From the NCBI GenBank assembly GCA_029891345.1, contig CM056994.1, positions 221,072,491 to 221,136,490 on the forward strand: a stretch of 64,000 nucleotides of DNA, given 5' to 3'. Shown one piece after another: positions 10,947 through 23,487 of the stretch; within the stretch, counting starts at the first letter, position 1, and each line of letters opens with the position of its first letter. The DNA is from Dryococelus australis. Its lineage: Eukaryota; Arthropoda; Insecta; Phasmatodea; Phasmatidae. The position numbers and the translations under genes were made by a program. The notes beneath the pieces were generated by a model, which saw only the letters and a program-made list of their open reading frames with translations, had not been told where the DNA came from and made no database searches.

Positions 10947-11903
10947 CTAAAGAAAATTACATACACTTTGATAATCATAAGCACTGAACCTAACAAAACC
11001 ATGCTCTATGTTGTTCACAGTAAACTTAGGCACTTTTGAAAGACCTGCGCATTGTGTGTTCTTTGTCATGGGCCTCATCACTTTACTCATCTGTTGTTCA
11101 AGTGAACCTGAAATTATTAGAAAATTAAATATATTACAAGTTTAATGTATCTTGCACTTACAATGGTGTCTAAATTTGTAAATAATTTTGTTACCGCATC
11201 CTGTCACCAGTATTAATGTTTTGATAAGCCTACAGTAAACATATTTATTTAAAAAATATTGAATTAGGCTTACATCATCACATCACAGGTGGAACAGAAG
11301 GGAAGATATGTATATTGTGAGTGATCCGAGTCATTTTTTCACAAGACCATTCAAGGATATATCAGCTTTGTGCCTGACATAGTAGAGCAGGATAAAATTA
11401 ATTCAAGAATCTGAATCTAAAATTGAGCTGTGGTAATATAAGACTCTTCACTGTAAAATGAGCACTTTTGAGGTCCTAGTTTTTTTCCTTTTAACCATTA
11501 TTTATCCATCAACCACATTTTAAAATAAATATTGCCATGTACATAATAAACACAGTGTATATATTCCACGACATTCAAAAAATAACGTGTAAGGTTAAAA
11601 TAATAAATATTTTTTGACCATGAATAGCCTATACATACACACGCGAGTATTAAGAAAGATATCTTCTAAGTCTACATAAACTTTACAATGCACTTACTTT
11701 TTAGATGTAGTGTTGGCAAAGAAAGTCTGTTAAGCCTCTTCATCCCAATCCTTCTGCAATCATTGGAAAAGTGAGTTACCATAAACAGAATAATTTTTGT
11801 AACATTCTAGGCTGTCCAAATCAAAATGTTTCTCAATAAAATACTTCGGATCGTGACACGCGAGACGAAAACAACTTTGTTTATGTTTTGCATCATTGCC
11901 AAC
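10947..11903 (-). pseudogene. Two-exon THAP-like transposon gene, right arm
   Basis: Exon A (11,903-11,698, minus) follows acceptor TTCTTTGCAG. It contains CFRLACHDPKYF then IEKHF, resembling the central C...C/W...C-x2-H-F part of a THAP zinc finger, and a frameshift later RLSLPTLHLK, the THAP C-terminal motif, ending at donor GTAAGT in phase 1. Exon B (11,107-10,947) follows acceptor ATAATTTCAG, starts in the matching phase and encodes about 53 residues (EQQMSKVMRPMTKNT...) to a TAG stop. The 590-bp intron holds the MITE at 11,441-11,629. THAP domains bind transposon ends in several superfamilies. The frameshift in exon A makes it non-functional. Copy at 21,627-22,583. Confidence 0.5.
11441..11629 (-). 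mobile_element. Small MITE with TATA target duplication, copy 1
   Basis: 189 bp between TATA repeats (11,437-11,440 and 11,630-11,633). Terminal sequences and an internal GTATACAC-GTGTTTATT block match, in reverse orientation, the MITE at 58,960-59,192. TA-type target duplication and short inverted ends suggest a Tc1/mariner-type non-autonomous element. Copy at 22,121-22,309. Confidence 0.6.
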
Positions 11904-12329
11904 CTGCAAAGAATAATTGTACCAGTGAAAAATATAATTTACTCCTAAATCCATGATGTCCTATATTCCAGCCAATGATATTTAGTGTAACATATTAACT
12001 CTGGAGACCGGAAATATCAATCTTGAGATCACAAGATGTAAGATCACGTGAACCTAGTTCAGCTTGGTGCAACACAAATATATTTGAACGAGGTTCATGC
12101 ATGAACTCAGTTCATGTGAACTGGGATTTTCTACGGTGTTAGTGCAACTGGGCATAAGCTAGCTTTCCAAACTCAGGTTCAACGACATATCTCTTGATAG
12201 GATCTACTACTGACATTAATATTACATAAAATCCTTTTGACTGCTTATCAGCATTTATTCTTCCCAGTCTAGCCTAAGTGTATTGTATGGCTGTCAGCTC
12301 TTTTAAGTGCCTGACTGTCACGGCTATCA

Positions 12330-12776
12330 TCAAATTTTAGGGATTGCCTTGGGAATGCGGTGCGGCCTTAATTGTCTGATGCTGTACCTCCTCACTGCAT
12401 TTCCTTGGAAACCTGACAACTTGTAACAATTGCCCTTGGTTACTCCTTTTATTTTAAGGGGTCCTTCGAAGGTTAAGAACAGCATCTTTGTTACACTTTC
12501 CCAAACACTGCTCGTAGGGTTACTACGATGTAAAACTAAATCATTGAGGTGAAATTTATTCAATTTACTAACTTATAGTATTTCTTGCGACTCTCAGCTG
12601 CTACAAATAATTGTTTTCTTACTAATTCTTTGCGCACCTCCTCCGGATTCTTATCTACCGTAGACACCTCAATCTGTGGCAGAGCATTAAGTTCTTCGAC
12701 TAAACTCACCATGCGCTGACCAGTTAATACCTCGAATGGAGCTTGTCCTATGGTTGGTTGTATTGTATGGCATGGT
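12330..12776 (-). pseudogene. Integrase C-terminal part of gypsy-type pol
   Basis: On the minus strand, HTIQPTIGQAPFEVLTGQR resembles the end of the integrase catalytic core (H...S/T...G-x-x-P-F-E-x-L). A helix with EEVRKELVRKQLF follows, then after one frameshift FHLNDLVLHRSNP...FEGPLKIKGV...NCYKLSGF...RRYSIRQLRPHR. That is the integrase C-terminal beta-barrel with its typical D-L-V, E-G-P-(Y/L)-x-I and (V/I)-x-Q-L-(K/R)-P-(Y/H)-R motifs. Protease, reverse transcriptase, RNase H and the integrase catalytic Asp residues are absent: the gag side begins only about 30 bp away, so pol has suffered a multi-kilobase deletion. Copy at 23,010-23,456. Confidence 0.75.
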
Positions 12777-12807
12777 TTATCACTGTCTCACTATCATGTA
12801 GCGTAGT

Positions 12808-15049
12808 CTAGATTAACTTATCTTGATTTGTAGGTGCGCAGTTTGGTGGTTGAGCCACGCCTACACCATTCAACAATGGTGGTGGCGGAAATGCAGAGGC
12901 CAAAAGGTTTAACCCCTCATTTTGCTGAAAATATCCAGGTCTTTGAGATGCTACATTTGACACTTGGTAATTAGTACTTGCAGACATAGGTGGTCGGATA
13001 GCAGCATCTTGAAAATATGACCAAGGAGGTACATTACACATGTTGCAGTTATTATTAGACATCATACTAGGGTGCTGCAGATGGCTGGCTGGCCACGGAT
13101 TTACTTGGGTACTAGACCAGTTTAATGTGGGTGGAGGTATGTTACCGCCGCCGGTCTAAGAATCCGGTGACTTCCCCTTACTGATGCTCTCATTGGCATG
13201 TAGAAGATACACGTTACCATCCGGATGTACATATGCATTTGGCTGTGGGGGATCCGCAGCGGTTTCGCGTTCACTCTGGGCGTCATAATAATGCCTACGG
13301 TATCTTGGCGAGTACTGTTTCCCATACCTCCTGCCTGCAAAACCCATCATCCTAGTATTGGTCTCGCAACTTTGTCTGTATGAATGTGAATTTTCTCCTT
13401 CTATTATTCCTAGTGAATTTACTTGGGTATTATGCTGAAAGTGATTAGGTTGGTGCTGTCGCGGTCCAGACCCAGGATATAATGTTGGTGGATGTGGTTG
13501 TACAGGTTTATCAACCTCGTGCGCAGCATTCACCCTCTGCCTTTCGTTTTGATCTATTTATATGAGCTGTGTCCGGAATTCATTTCAGTTGGTAAAAGCC
13601 CTGTCAGCCCACCTGTCTTTATATTTGAGGGGAAGCTGAGCTATAACTACTTCCGCGAACTCCTCGTCATCCACGGGAGCATCTAGGTGCCTGGTGCGAT
13701 TGAACATTTTGCTATAGTGTTGTTCTTTTTGAGGTCGAATTTTTCCAGGTGCAGATGTGCTCGTAAGTTTCCTTGTATTTTTGCGTCCCAGTATTCTTGT
13801 AAGAATTTCTGGCCTAACTGAGTGAAAGTCTGAACAAGGTCCTTCTCAGTCTCCGACCAGAAAAATACAGTTGAATTTAAACTTAGTCCTAGGCAAAGTG
13901 ACATTTCTTGCTCACTAAGGTTGAACAATTTAGAGTATTCATCTAGTTTCCGCAAATAGATGACTGAGTTCTCACTACTACGGTCCGAAAAGGTAGGCAA
14001 TTACTCACTCCATTGCTAAACTGGATAATGTAACATTGTTGCTGTCAGATTAAATGGTGCTACACTGTTTAAAACAACATTTCGACTTTCTGAACTTTCA
14101 GCATTTACATTTCCATGTACGGGAACAGACATGTTTGGACTACTATTACTTCAGCTAGATGTACAAGGATTAGTAATTGCTAGCTTATGTAAATGTGCAT
14201 CGAGCTCTATAATTTTTGTCTGGAGTTCATTACTTTTAGTCTCAAAATTCTTTTGTGAAATGTGATAAACAGATGTAGTCTTGTTTAATTTAGAATCTAT
14301 ATGTTGCTCAAAGTTTATCAGCTGATGGTCAACGTTGTCTAGCAATTGCATAACAACACTAGTAGGCAATTCAATGTTACGCGATTCTACAGCAGAAATC
14401 CAGTTTTCGAGACTGCACTTTGTCCCTTTAAAACAACCCTCGCTTGCTCTATGTCTTTTGGCACGCTAATCTCCATGGATTGCAGATATGTCTGGACATC
14501 GTTTATGCTGGTTTGCATGAGCTGAAAGTTATCTTTAGTGTCTTTTTCAATTACGAGAAATGTTCCTCTACATTACTTTCTATTCTTGAAATGCTACCTT
14601 GCACTAATTAAAAATTTTCCGTGTGTGCATTTTGACTGGACTATAGATTAGTCACAGTATTTTCTAACACTTTTACCGCCATTAACGTTTCACATATCGC
14701 CTACAAACTGTTCCAAATTAGTTGATTTGTTGTTCTGTTCATCTAGTTTAGCATTCAAACTAGCATTTTGAGCATCAAGTTTAGCATTTATCTCAAATCT
14801 TTGAGCATTTATGGCTTCAAGTACCACTGCAGGATTTATGTTGACATTAAAATTATCACTTGGTCTGTCAATATTTTTGCTAATTTTTCCCATGACGTTG
14901 CCATCTAATACAGCCTTTACGACCTCCTTGCTATCACTATGGCTATCTCCTGTGATGCTGGATGATACATTTATGACAGGCGTTCCTTCCCCGCTTATTG
15001 TATCTGAATTTGTTGCAGACATTATATTTGCACCACTATTTCTCAACAT
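12808..15049 (-). pseudogene. Broken gag of the tandem element
   Basis: A series of minus-strand frames in different phases forms one degraded gag. 15,049-14,690 (119 residues) is Asn/Ser-rich with a coiled coil (NAKLDAQNASLNAKLDEQN). 14,369-14,151 is a second coiled coil. 14,000-13,683 is the capsid-like domain (SENSVIYLRKLDEYSKLFNLSEQE...). About 13,683-13,540 reads VDDEEFAEVVIAQLPLKYKD, a typical gag segment. 13,533-13,156 and 13,065-12,808 are Pro/Asn/Gln-rich tails. No CCHC zinc knuckle is seen. Frameshifts and stops are the same in the second copy (23,488-25,729), so decay came before the duplication and the element must have depended on other copies to move. Confidence 0.7.
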
Positions 15050-15377
15050 GCGTAAAGAGCTTCATTAAAAGTATGGCTCTTGTGCCATGCATTCATGAAA
15101 AAGTAAATTAAGTTTCTGAGAAGAAGGAAAGAAAAAATTATATGTAGCTTTTTATAGAGGAATAGCTACAATAAACTTTCTTAGCTGTGCCTTGCATGAA
15201 GTTTTACGGACGGACAATCCTTCCTCCATGGCAACAAAGCTTTCATTAACAATGTTCAACTCCCATTGTCATCTCGTGCACTGTAGTAAAGGAGAAAAAA
15301 AAAACATTTTTTTAAACATATTTTCTTTTGTACTTATGGCTGATAAAATACGTGAAAAGATAACTGTATTATCGTGG
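15050..15377 (-). other. Leader between primer-binding site and gag
   Basis: Untranslated leader expected from element structure. No additional feature seen. Copy at 25,730-26,057. Confidence 0.5.
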
Positions 15378-15395
15378 CCCCATATTGTTGTGCCA
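15378..15395 (-). other. Primer-binding site of the tandem element
   Basis: The minus strand reads TGGCACAACAATATGGGG starting 3 bp after the LTR end, beginning with TGG as expected for a tRNA CCA end. A repeat of this site is at 26,058-26,075. Confidence 0.55.
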
Positions 15396-15398
15396 GTC

Positions 15399-16983
15399 TT
15401 TAAAAGACTACTTTCTAATAATAGTAATAGGATAGCTTTAAATGTAGTACTGGAATTATAGTACTGTGGTAACTGATAACAGATAGGTGTATATTTTGTA
15501 GGAGTTTTAGATGGGATTAGATATTTTACAATATTTTTGTTCTTGGTGCCAGTCTTTAGAAGAATATTAAATTTGTAAATTCATTATCTGCTGTTGTAAT
15601 GTGTAAGTGTGGGTGTGTTGGTCGAATGTTAACACAAATTGCAGTTGTGTGATAACGCCTCAGTAAGATACTTGCACAAAAGATTATTCAGGCATTGGAA
15701 ATCATGCACGGACATGAACACATCAGTTGATCACACAAACACCATCACTCCAAGATTATGATTGCTACTTAAATATAGCTAATTAGGCATTTCTTTTAGA
15801 TAAGGAAAACAAAATATCTTTGAAGTATTTACTGGGAATATGCAAGGGAAACATTAAGATAACACAGCAGGACATATGCACTTCTATTAAATTATAATAA
15901 AAATGAAATTATTTATTAGTATTCTACCGTCAATGTCAGAATTCAGATACTACCTAACAAATAACACCACAGTCAACACAATATGACCAGACCACATAAT
16001 GTTAAGGTTTGAATATGGTCAAAATTAATGCTGTATTTAACTTCTGCTTCATGTTTAGCTTATCGGCGGAGCATGCTTGAGAGACAAATTATCTAGAGAC
16101 CACTGAGATGTATTCTGTTATCTTTCACAAAAAGAAAATTGGCGATTTGATCAGTTCCATTACTAGCACCACTTTTAATTTAGAAATTGCTGAAGACAAG
16201 TAAGTTATTTTCTGTTCAATTACACTGGATGGCAGGATACACCTTGGCTAATAAACTGAAACCTTACTTGACAGTGATTCAGCAAACAGATATGTCTGCA
16301 GGTCTGCACTGAATGTCTGGAAGGAATATCAGTATCTCACTGACTCGTCCTCTTCCCTCAGGATAATACGATTCCAGTCGTGGACGCTCCTCTGCTACGT
16401 CAATCTGACATCATCTTGGTGTCAGTCTTCATAGATAACCAGGCGTCCTCTCGGAGCGATCGCATTAGCGTACCATCCATCTCCATGATGTAGAACAGAC
16501 TCTCTCTTTTAAGCTCTTCTCCTTAGTTCCTTAGTAACATTCGCTCGCAACAAACCATTTTTAAGTTTTATTGCAGCTATTTGAACTTCGCTGCAATTGG
16601 CATAGATAAAAGTAAACCTTTTAGCAAGCTGGCTAAGGTTATAGTGTTCGTCTAGCCATTAATGTTGGCAAATTATGACAATAGAGAACATTATTAATGA
16701 GTTCATATATGTGACTACCAAAATACTAATTTCAGTTTGTTGATGAAAATATTAATAAAGGTGTTGTAAATCACAAATCAAACTTTGTTTGAATATAAGT
16801 AATTAATTAAGCTTATTATCTTCATAAATCTGTTTCTCACTTTCTTTTCCAAACATTGAAAAAAATTGATAGTGCAGACAACTAAGGTAAATAAAATTAT
16901 TTACATTTTACTTTCAAACATAACCTGGCATTAAACAAATCAAGAACAATGTTTTGGAATTACTGTAAGGGCAAACCCTTACA
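15399..16983 (-). repeat. LTR copy B (middle, shared)
   Basis: 1,585 bp. It is the 5' LTR of the left unit and the 3' LTR of the right unit at once. In its left part it shares the extra A and the T at 15,443 with copy C. In its right part it matches copy A, not the diverged C. One private base (A at 16,051). Confidence 0.85.
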
Positions 16984-19467
16984 GATGCCCCATTTAAGTG
17001 TTAAGCCAAAATTACAAGTGTTTACAAAATACTTACTAAGAATTTAGAGTGCAGTATAATAAACAAATTAATTGAACTGACTAACTGATGGCATTTAACC
17101 TAACATACAATACAATTTATCAACAATAACAACCTTATGGCAGGAAATGAAACTTCTGAAACAAATCTCTAACTTTAACATAACAAGTAAACATAAAATA
17201 TTTTCAATATTTAAAAATAATAGAAATTTTAACCCTAGTTAAGCAGTCATCATATCTGAAACAAAATTACAGAATGTTCACGATAAACATTTTCACTAAT
17301 AAGTACATAAAAGAATTCACAATTTTATTCAGTAGTAGTTTTGAAACACACAGAAATGTTTTTTGCTCCTCATGAATGTTGGCAGCAGGAAGATTTGGCA
17401 ATACTTGTCCGAAAACAGCTACATAACTGTCAGTAACTGTCATGTTCCTTGGGAATCCAGTGCGTTGGCCTCCTACTCGCTGATGGGAAAGTTTCAGCAC
17501 AGTGTTCATCGTTGAGGTATCAACGAAAATATGTCTGTACACTGGTAACATATACATATTCACAGTTACTGACACAGAGTTTATGAACTACTGTAGCAGT
17601 TCATTTTAGACGTATACTAAACACAATGTTGTATAGTGACCCTTTTCTTTAGGCACTTGTTAAAATGTTTATCTTGTCTGCCCCACTAATATTTATTTTC
17701 CTTCTTCACAGTTCAGTTTATCACAACGTAGTAATATTGCTATGTTCACAAGTCATACGTTATGTTTGGCCACAGTGCAACTGAAGTGATATCTGCCAGG
17801 CAGAGTATACCATTTAATTACTATTGCTTATTCCAACAATTACAACAACTAATTGAGGATTATTAAAGAAGACCCTAGACATTGCTAAGTGGTAGACTGC
17901 TATAGAAAGCATTTTGCTTTCAAACCCTAATCAACGTTGGTGTTCCAAGTTTGTACTTGGACTTCAACAGTGACACTGGATCATGTTTTTGAATGTAAAA
18001 TCCATTCATTTCAGAATATGAAAACAACAATAAAATAATATGTACAATAAATATACCCTACAACATACATTATACTGCAATAAAACAATAAATAGTTGAA
18101 CAAGAAAACATACACCAATATTATCATGAAGACAGTGAAACTTCTTGAGTGTGCTTACCGTGTGAAATCTTAGAAGGAAATGCAAAGGAAATATATTTGT
18201 CTCACCAATATTTCCCAACATCAAATTTTCTCCAATTTACAGGAATATCAACTAACAAAATTTAAGTACAGCTCAAATGATGTTAGTGTGTTTGGGAACA
18301 TGTTTGTGCTTTTATGTATTTTGAAAGTATATAACACAAAGAGTTCTTTCCCTTTAGTGTAAGTAGGTCATAGACTTCCAAGGTTATTACAGACAGATTG
18401 TAATTCGTTGTTGAAACCCACAATAGTCGCAACTTAGGTTGTAGACAAGTATCCCATTCCTCGTTTTCTTCATGCATCAATTTCATGCAACAGTATACAT
18501 GACAGGTTAACTTAAGGCAATAACAGCAGCATGATTACATGTTCAGGGCGACTGTATGTAGAAGATGATATTTATTTATTTATTTTTCATATTGTAGGAT
18601 TGCTAATTCAAGGTTGGCGAGCAAACATAAGGGTGCGGCAAAAATTATATAGTACAAGATACTTCAATAAGAATACAAGTAATAACATAATAACACTCAA
18701 TAAACAAGAACACTAGTGCCCGGTTGCACCATTTGAGTTTACAACCGTGATCCAGGTTCATTGCATGTTTGAACTAAGATCAGTGTATATGAAGTGTTGC
18801 ACCAATGCATTTCTCGCCTTGAACCAGGTTCATTTTTTTCGTTGTACATGAACCACCAGACTCAATGGTTCAAAGTAAATGATCTGGGTTCAAGTTGTTA
18901 TTTATCTATGGTCTGTATTATATTGGAGGTTTTGATCATGTTGTTTATGTCAATGTCATCAATAAAGATTTTTTGTAAAGAAGGCTTTTAATTTTGCTTA
19001 GTTCGTGTTTTCATTATGAAGGCAACAGAATTAGAAGATGCAATGTCGATTTCGGTGTAACATACAAAATGGTTCGACACCTATCATGTTTGTTACTTCA
19101 TAAATTACTTACAGCTAATTATTTGTATCACGATGCATTCTTCAGAAAATAAACTGGATAATGTTTTTGAGTAACATTTTTTCCCATGAAGTACCTAGGC
19201 CAAGACAGTATATGAGCATCCTTTCCAGGACCTATATGATGAGAAATGTAAGATGTGATTCCGTCTACAGACTACTTTGGAATTGTTACATAAAATCGGA
19301 ATAAATTTAATTTTTTATTGCAACAGGAATATGCCTGCTTCTTTCCTCAATCAATTACTGTTGACACTTAGGTTTTATGCACTTGGTCGTTTTTGATTGT
19401 GTGTAGCGATCTAATGGGTATACACAAGTTCACAGCTTGAAGAATAGTACACAGGGTAACACACCAG

Positions 19468-20242
19468 GGGCCTATTCCATAAAAGATGCAATTCAACAGG
19501 TGACATTCCGACAAATGTGTGTTTCATAAAAGTTGACAATTTTACAAATTTGTTATGACAAATTTGTAGAATTGTATGACAATTTGAAAAATAGTTATTT
19601 CACAAAAATTTAGAACAGTCACAGTTAATAACCTGACAAATTTGTCAAATATTACACTATAGACGGTTTTAGGAAACAGATAAGTATAATCACTTGGTGA
19701 CATATCTACAAATTTGTAGAATTGTCATTGCAGAAGTGACAGACAAGCTTTCCTATGTAACCAGTAATTTGTAATGTTTATATAACATGGCAGTGCAATT
19801 GTGTTTCAATATTATGTGAATTAAAACATTGCTTTCCAAATAGCACAACCTTTTCCTCTCACATCAGGTTAATATAGTAATCTTATCCACATTTCTCGAC
19901 ATTCTGCTGCTAGAGTGAACTAAGTTATATGGGTCAAATTATTATTTACTGCTTAATTATTTGTGGTAGGAATCGAGAGTTCATGAATTGCATATAAGGC
20001 TGCGATTGATTATTGTAAGCCCACTTCAGAGCTTTCTAGCGTGTAATTAATGAAACTTATGGTTTGACGTGTAATTGTCACATTTATGAAACAGTATTTT
20101 AAGGCTGGCAATTTACACTTTTTTGCCTGTCAAAGACAGGAAACTTGTATTATTTATGAAACATAACATTGTCATGACATAGTGACAAGTTTGTCATATT
20201 TGACATAATTGTCGTATATGTCACGTTTTATGAAATAGGGCC
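19468..20242. mobile_element. MITE with GGGCC-TATT ends, second copy
   Basis: Repeat of 8,789-9,562, one base longer because of an extra G. Same CAG flanks and ACAAATTTGT palindromes. Confidence 0.65.
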
Positions 20243-20356
20243 CAGATTGCACTTTTGGCTAATGATATTTTTTTTAATGCCAGCCAGTAGATGAGAACAG
20301 CGTAGTCCTACTATCGTGCAAACGTTTTATGAGATTGTAGGCTATCGTGGTGTCAT

Positions 20357-20502
20357 TGGTTCAACTGTACACATGCTTTATCGTAACACGTCTTTAACTC
20401 ATTTCCAGTTATGTGAACGACATTCTGCGAATTGAAATCAGCAACAATCGTTTGCCAAGCAAATTATTTATCTTTCAAAGACACACCATCAGTCTTTCTC
20501 AT
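20357..20502 (-). pseudogene. Myb/SANT-like remnant, second copy
   Basis: Identical to 9,677-9,822, including the in-frame TAA. Confidence 0.4.
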
Positions 20503-21009
20503 TTTTTGTCGTGTTTCGGCACACGCAAATTGCTCATTATCAGAAAAAGAAAGTTACAACTGTCAACGCCAAGAACTATTTTTAGTGTTAATTCCAACCA
20601 TGCCAATCCAAAATTTTTAAAAAGCCAAGAAATAATTATGTTTATATTTTCAATCAAATCTAGGAAAATAACTACAACCATAGAACACAGATACTTATAT
20701 AAAGCAAAGTTTCAGCACTTTCTCTGACCCGTGTTACTACTAGCGCTTGGTGAAAGTGCTATGGAACTACAAATGTACAAGCAGGAAGTTTGAATTGATA
20801 CTACTAACTTCCACTCAAATTCTTGTTGAAATTTAAATTTCTGTAAATGCTGTATGCAGTGCAAAATCGGCGTGTGAATACATGTTAAACATACCATTGA
20901 AATGTGTTTGAAATATATTTTATGGTATAATACTTGTAATAAAAAAAAATATGTACACATATTTAATTTATTTTCAATCGGAGGAATGAAAAGTGGGGCA
21001 AATGAGAAA

Positions 21010-21138
21010 CTTGTTGGCTTAGACAATCTAGAAATGTTGGATAATTTTTTTGTATGCAATAACCACTTTTTCAATTATTGCAGAAGTCTTGGAACAAAGA
21101 GTCTTATAGGCTTTCTTTGCCAACACTACATCTGAAAA
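21010..21138 (+). pseudogene. THAP-like exon, left arm, second copy
   Basis: Same as 10,330-10,458 apart from one substitution near 21,099. Ends at donor GTAAGT. Confidence 0.4.
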
Positions 21139-21626
21139 GTAAGTGCATTGTAAATTTTATGTACACTTTGATTTTATGTCCAAAATATATTTCATGAAAG
21201 ATATATTTTGTTTTATATATATAGACACACACGTATGTATATATTTTATACTAGAGCTCAATTTTAGGTTCAGATTCTTGTATTAATTGTACCCTACCCT
21301 TCTATGTAGCCCGAGTAATCTTGTAAAGAAAATACTCAGATTGCGAACAACACTTATGTCTTCCATTCTGTTCTACCTGTGATATTATTATAAGCCTAAT
21401 TCAATTATTTTTGTTCAAATAAATGTAAATTTTATAGATATTTGTGTTTAATAAATGGAATAACCACATTGGTCATTGATGGTGGTGAACTTATTTTGAA
21501 AATACAGTTACCAATTTCAATCAATTCATCTCTCCCATTTTACAGCCAAGCACCTACCAAAAAAAGAAGTTACACAGGTGTTGAAGATCCACAGACTTTG
21601 TTAAATTTTGAAGAACATGCTATTTT

Positions 21627-22583
21627 CTAAAGAAAATTACATACACTTTGATAATCATAAGCACTGAACCTAACAAAACCATGCTCTATGTTGTTCACAG
21701 TAAACTTAGGCACTTTTGAAAGACCTGCGCATTGTGTGTTCTTTGTCATGGGCCTCATCACTTTACTCATCTGTTGTTCAAGTGAACCTGAAATTATTAG
21801 AAAATTAAATATATTACAAGTTTAATGTATCTTGCACTTACAATGGTGTCTAAATTTGTAAATAATTTTGTTACCGCATCCTGTCACCAGTATTAATGTT
21901 TTGATAAGCCTACAGTAAACATATTTATTTAAAAAATATTGAATTAGGCTTACATCATCACATCACAGGTGGAACAGAAGGGAAGATATGTATATTGTGA
22001 GTGATCCGAGTCATTTTTTCACAAGACCATTCAAGGATATATCAGCTTTGTGCCTGACATAGTAGAGCAGGATAAAATTAATTCAAGAATCTGAATCTAA
22101 AATTGAGCTGTGGTAATATAAGACTCTTCACTGTAAAATGAGCACTTTTGAGGTCCTAGTTTTTTTCCTTTTAACCATTATTTATCCATCAACCACATTT
22201 TAAAATAAATATTGCCATGTACATAATAAACACAGTGTATATATTCCACGACATTCAAAAAATAACGTGTAAGGTTAAAATAATAAATATTTTTTGACCA
22301 TGAATAGCCTATACATACACACGCGAGTATTAAGAAAGATATCTTCTAAGTCTACATAAACTTTACAATGCACTTACTTTTTAGATGTAGTGTTGGCAAA
22401 GAAAGTCTGTTAAGCCTCTTCATCCCAATCCTTCTGCAATCATTGGAAAAGTGAGTTACCATAAACAGAATAATTTTTGTAACATTCTAGGCTGTCCAAA
22501 TCAAAATGTTTCTCAATAAAATACTTCGGATCGTGACACGCGAGACGAAAACAACTTTGTTTATGTTTTGCATCATTGCCAAC
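21627..22583 (-). pseudogene. Two-exon THAP-like gene, right arm, second copy
   Basis: Exon A 22,583-22,378 and exon B 21,787-21,627, with the same frameshift, splice signals and intron MITE as 10,947-11,903. Confidence 0.45.
22121..22309 (-). mobile_element. Small MITE with TATA target duplication, tandem copy
   Basis: Repeat of 11,441-11,629 within the duplicated THAP intron. Confidence 0.6.
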
Positions 22584-23009
22584 CTGCAAAGAATAATTGT
22601 ACCAGTGAAAAATATAATTTACTCCTAAATCCATGATGTCCTATATTCCAGCCAATGATATTTTGTGTAACATATTAACTCTGGAGACCGGAAATATCAA
22701 TCTTGAGATCACAAGATGTAAGATCACGTGAACCTAGTTCAGCTTGGTGCAACACAAATATATTTGAACGAGGTTCATGCATGAACTCAGTTCATGTGAA
22801 CTGGGATTTTCTACGGTGTTAGTGCAACTGGGCATAAGCTAGCTTTCCAAACTCAGGTTCAACGACATATCTCTTGATAGGATCTACTACTGACATTAAT
22901 ATTACATAAAATCCTTTTGACTGCTTATCAGCATTTATTCTTCCCAGTCTAGCCTAAGTGTATTGTATGGCTGTCAGCTCTTTTAAGTGCCTGACTGTCA
23001 CGGCTATCA

Positions 23010-23456
23010 TCAAATTTTAGGGATTGCCTTGGGAATGCGGTGCGGCCTTAATTGTCTGATGCTGTACCTCCTCACTGCATTTCCTTGGAAACCTGACAAC
23101 TTGTAACAATTGCCCTTGGTTACTCCTTTTATTTTAAGGGGTCCTTCGAAGGTTAAGAACAGCATCTTTGTTACACTTTCCCAAACACTGCTCGTAGGGT
23201 TACTACGATGTAAAACTAAATCATTGAGGTGAAATTTATTCAATTTACTAACTTATAGTATTTCTTGCGACTCTCAGCTGCTACAAATAATTGTTTTCTT
23301 ACTAATTCTTTGCGCACCTCCTCCGGATTCTTATCTACCGTAGACACCTCAATCTGTGGCAGAGCATTAAGTTCTTCGACTAAACTCACCATGCGCTGAC
23401 CAGTTAATACCTCGAATGGAGCTTGTCCTATGGTTGGTTGTATTGTATGGCATGGT
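23010..23456 (-). pseudogene. Integrase C-terminal part, second copy
   Basis: Identical in the positions compared to 12,330-12,776, with the same frameshift and the same pol deletion junction just to its right. Confidence 0.75.
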
Positions 23457-23487
23457 TTATCACTGTCTCACTATCATGTAGCGTAGT

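Larger units (their letters stand above)
8039..12153. mobile_element. Nested DNA-transposon composite with THAP-like copies
   Basis: The segment starts GCCCGGTTGCACCA and ends with the reverse complement of GCCCAGTTGCACTA, terminal inverted repeats typical of cut-and-paste transposons. Subterminal AGGTTCA/TGAACC words recur at both ends. Inside are a Myb/SANT-like remnant, two THAP-like exons facing each other in inverted arms (about 10,270-10,760 plus and 11,240-11,930 minus) and two MITEs. I could not define a clean target-site duplication. THAP domains occur in P, Kolobok and ISL2EU-type elements and Myb/SANT proteins in Harbinger, so the superfamily is open. The repeat at 18,718-22,833 shows that the insertion preceded the tandem duplication. 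Confidence 0.6.
18718..22833. mobile_element. Nested THAP-type DNA-transposon composite, second copy
   Basis: Same structure as 8,039-12,153 with GCCCGGTTGCACCA and inverted right end. Single-base differences: extra G near 19,931, T for A near 21,099 and T for A near 22,664. Confidence 0.6.

Noticed and set aside
11012..11050. A third MITE end (TTCACAGTAAA ... GCACTTTTGA)
   Set aside because: Resembles the TATA-flanked MITE end, but no inverted partner or TATA flank was found and it lies in exon B of the THAP-like gene.
13492..13686. A 64-residue plus-strand frame, repeated at 24,172-24,366
   Set aside because: Lies opposite a better gag segment (VDDEEFAEVVIAQLPLKYKD).
14811..15068. An 85-residue plus-strand frame, repeated at 25,491-25,748
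   Set aside because: Opposite-strand shadow of the gag frame at 14,690-15,049.
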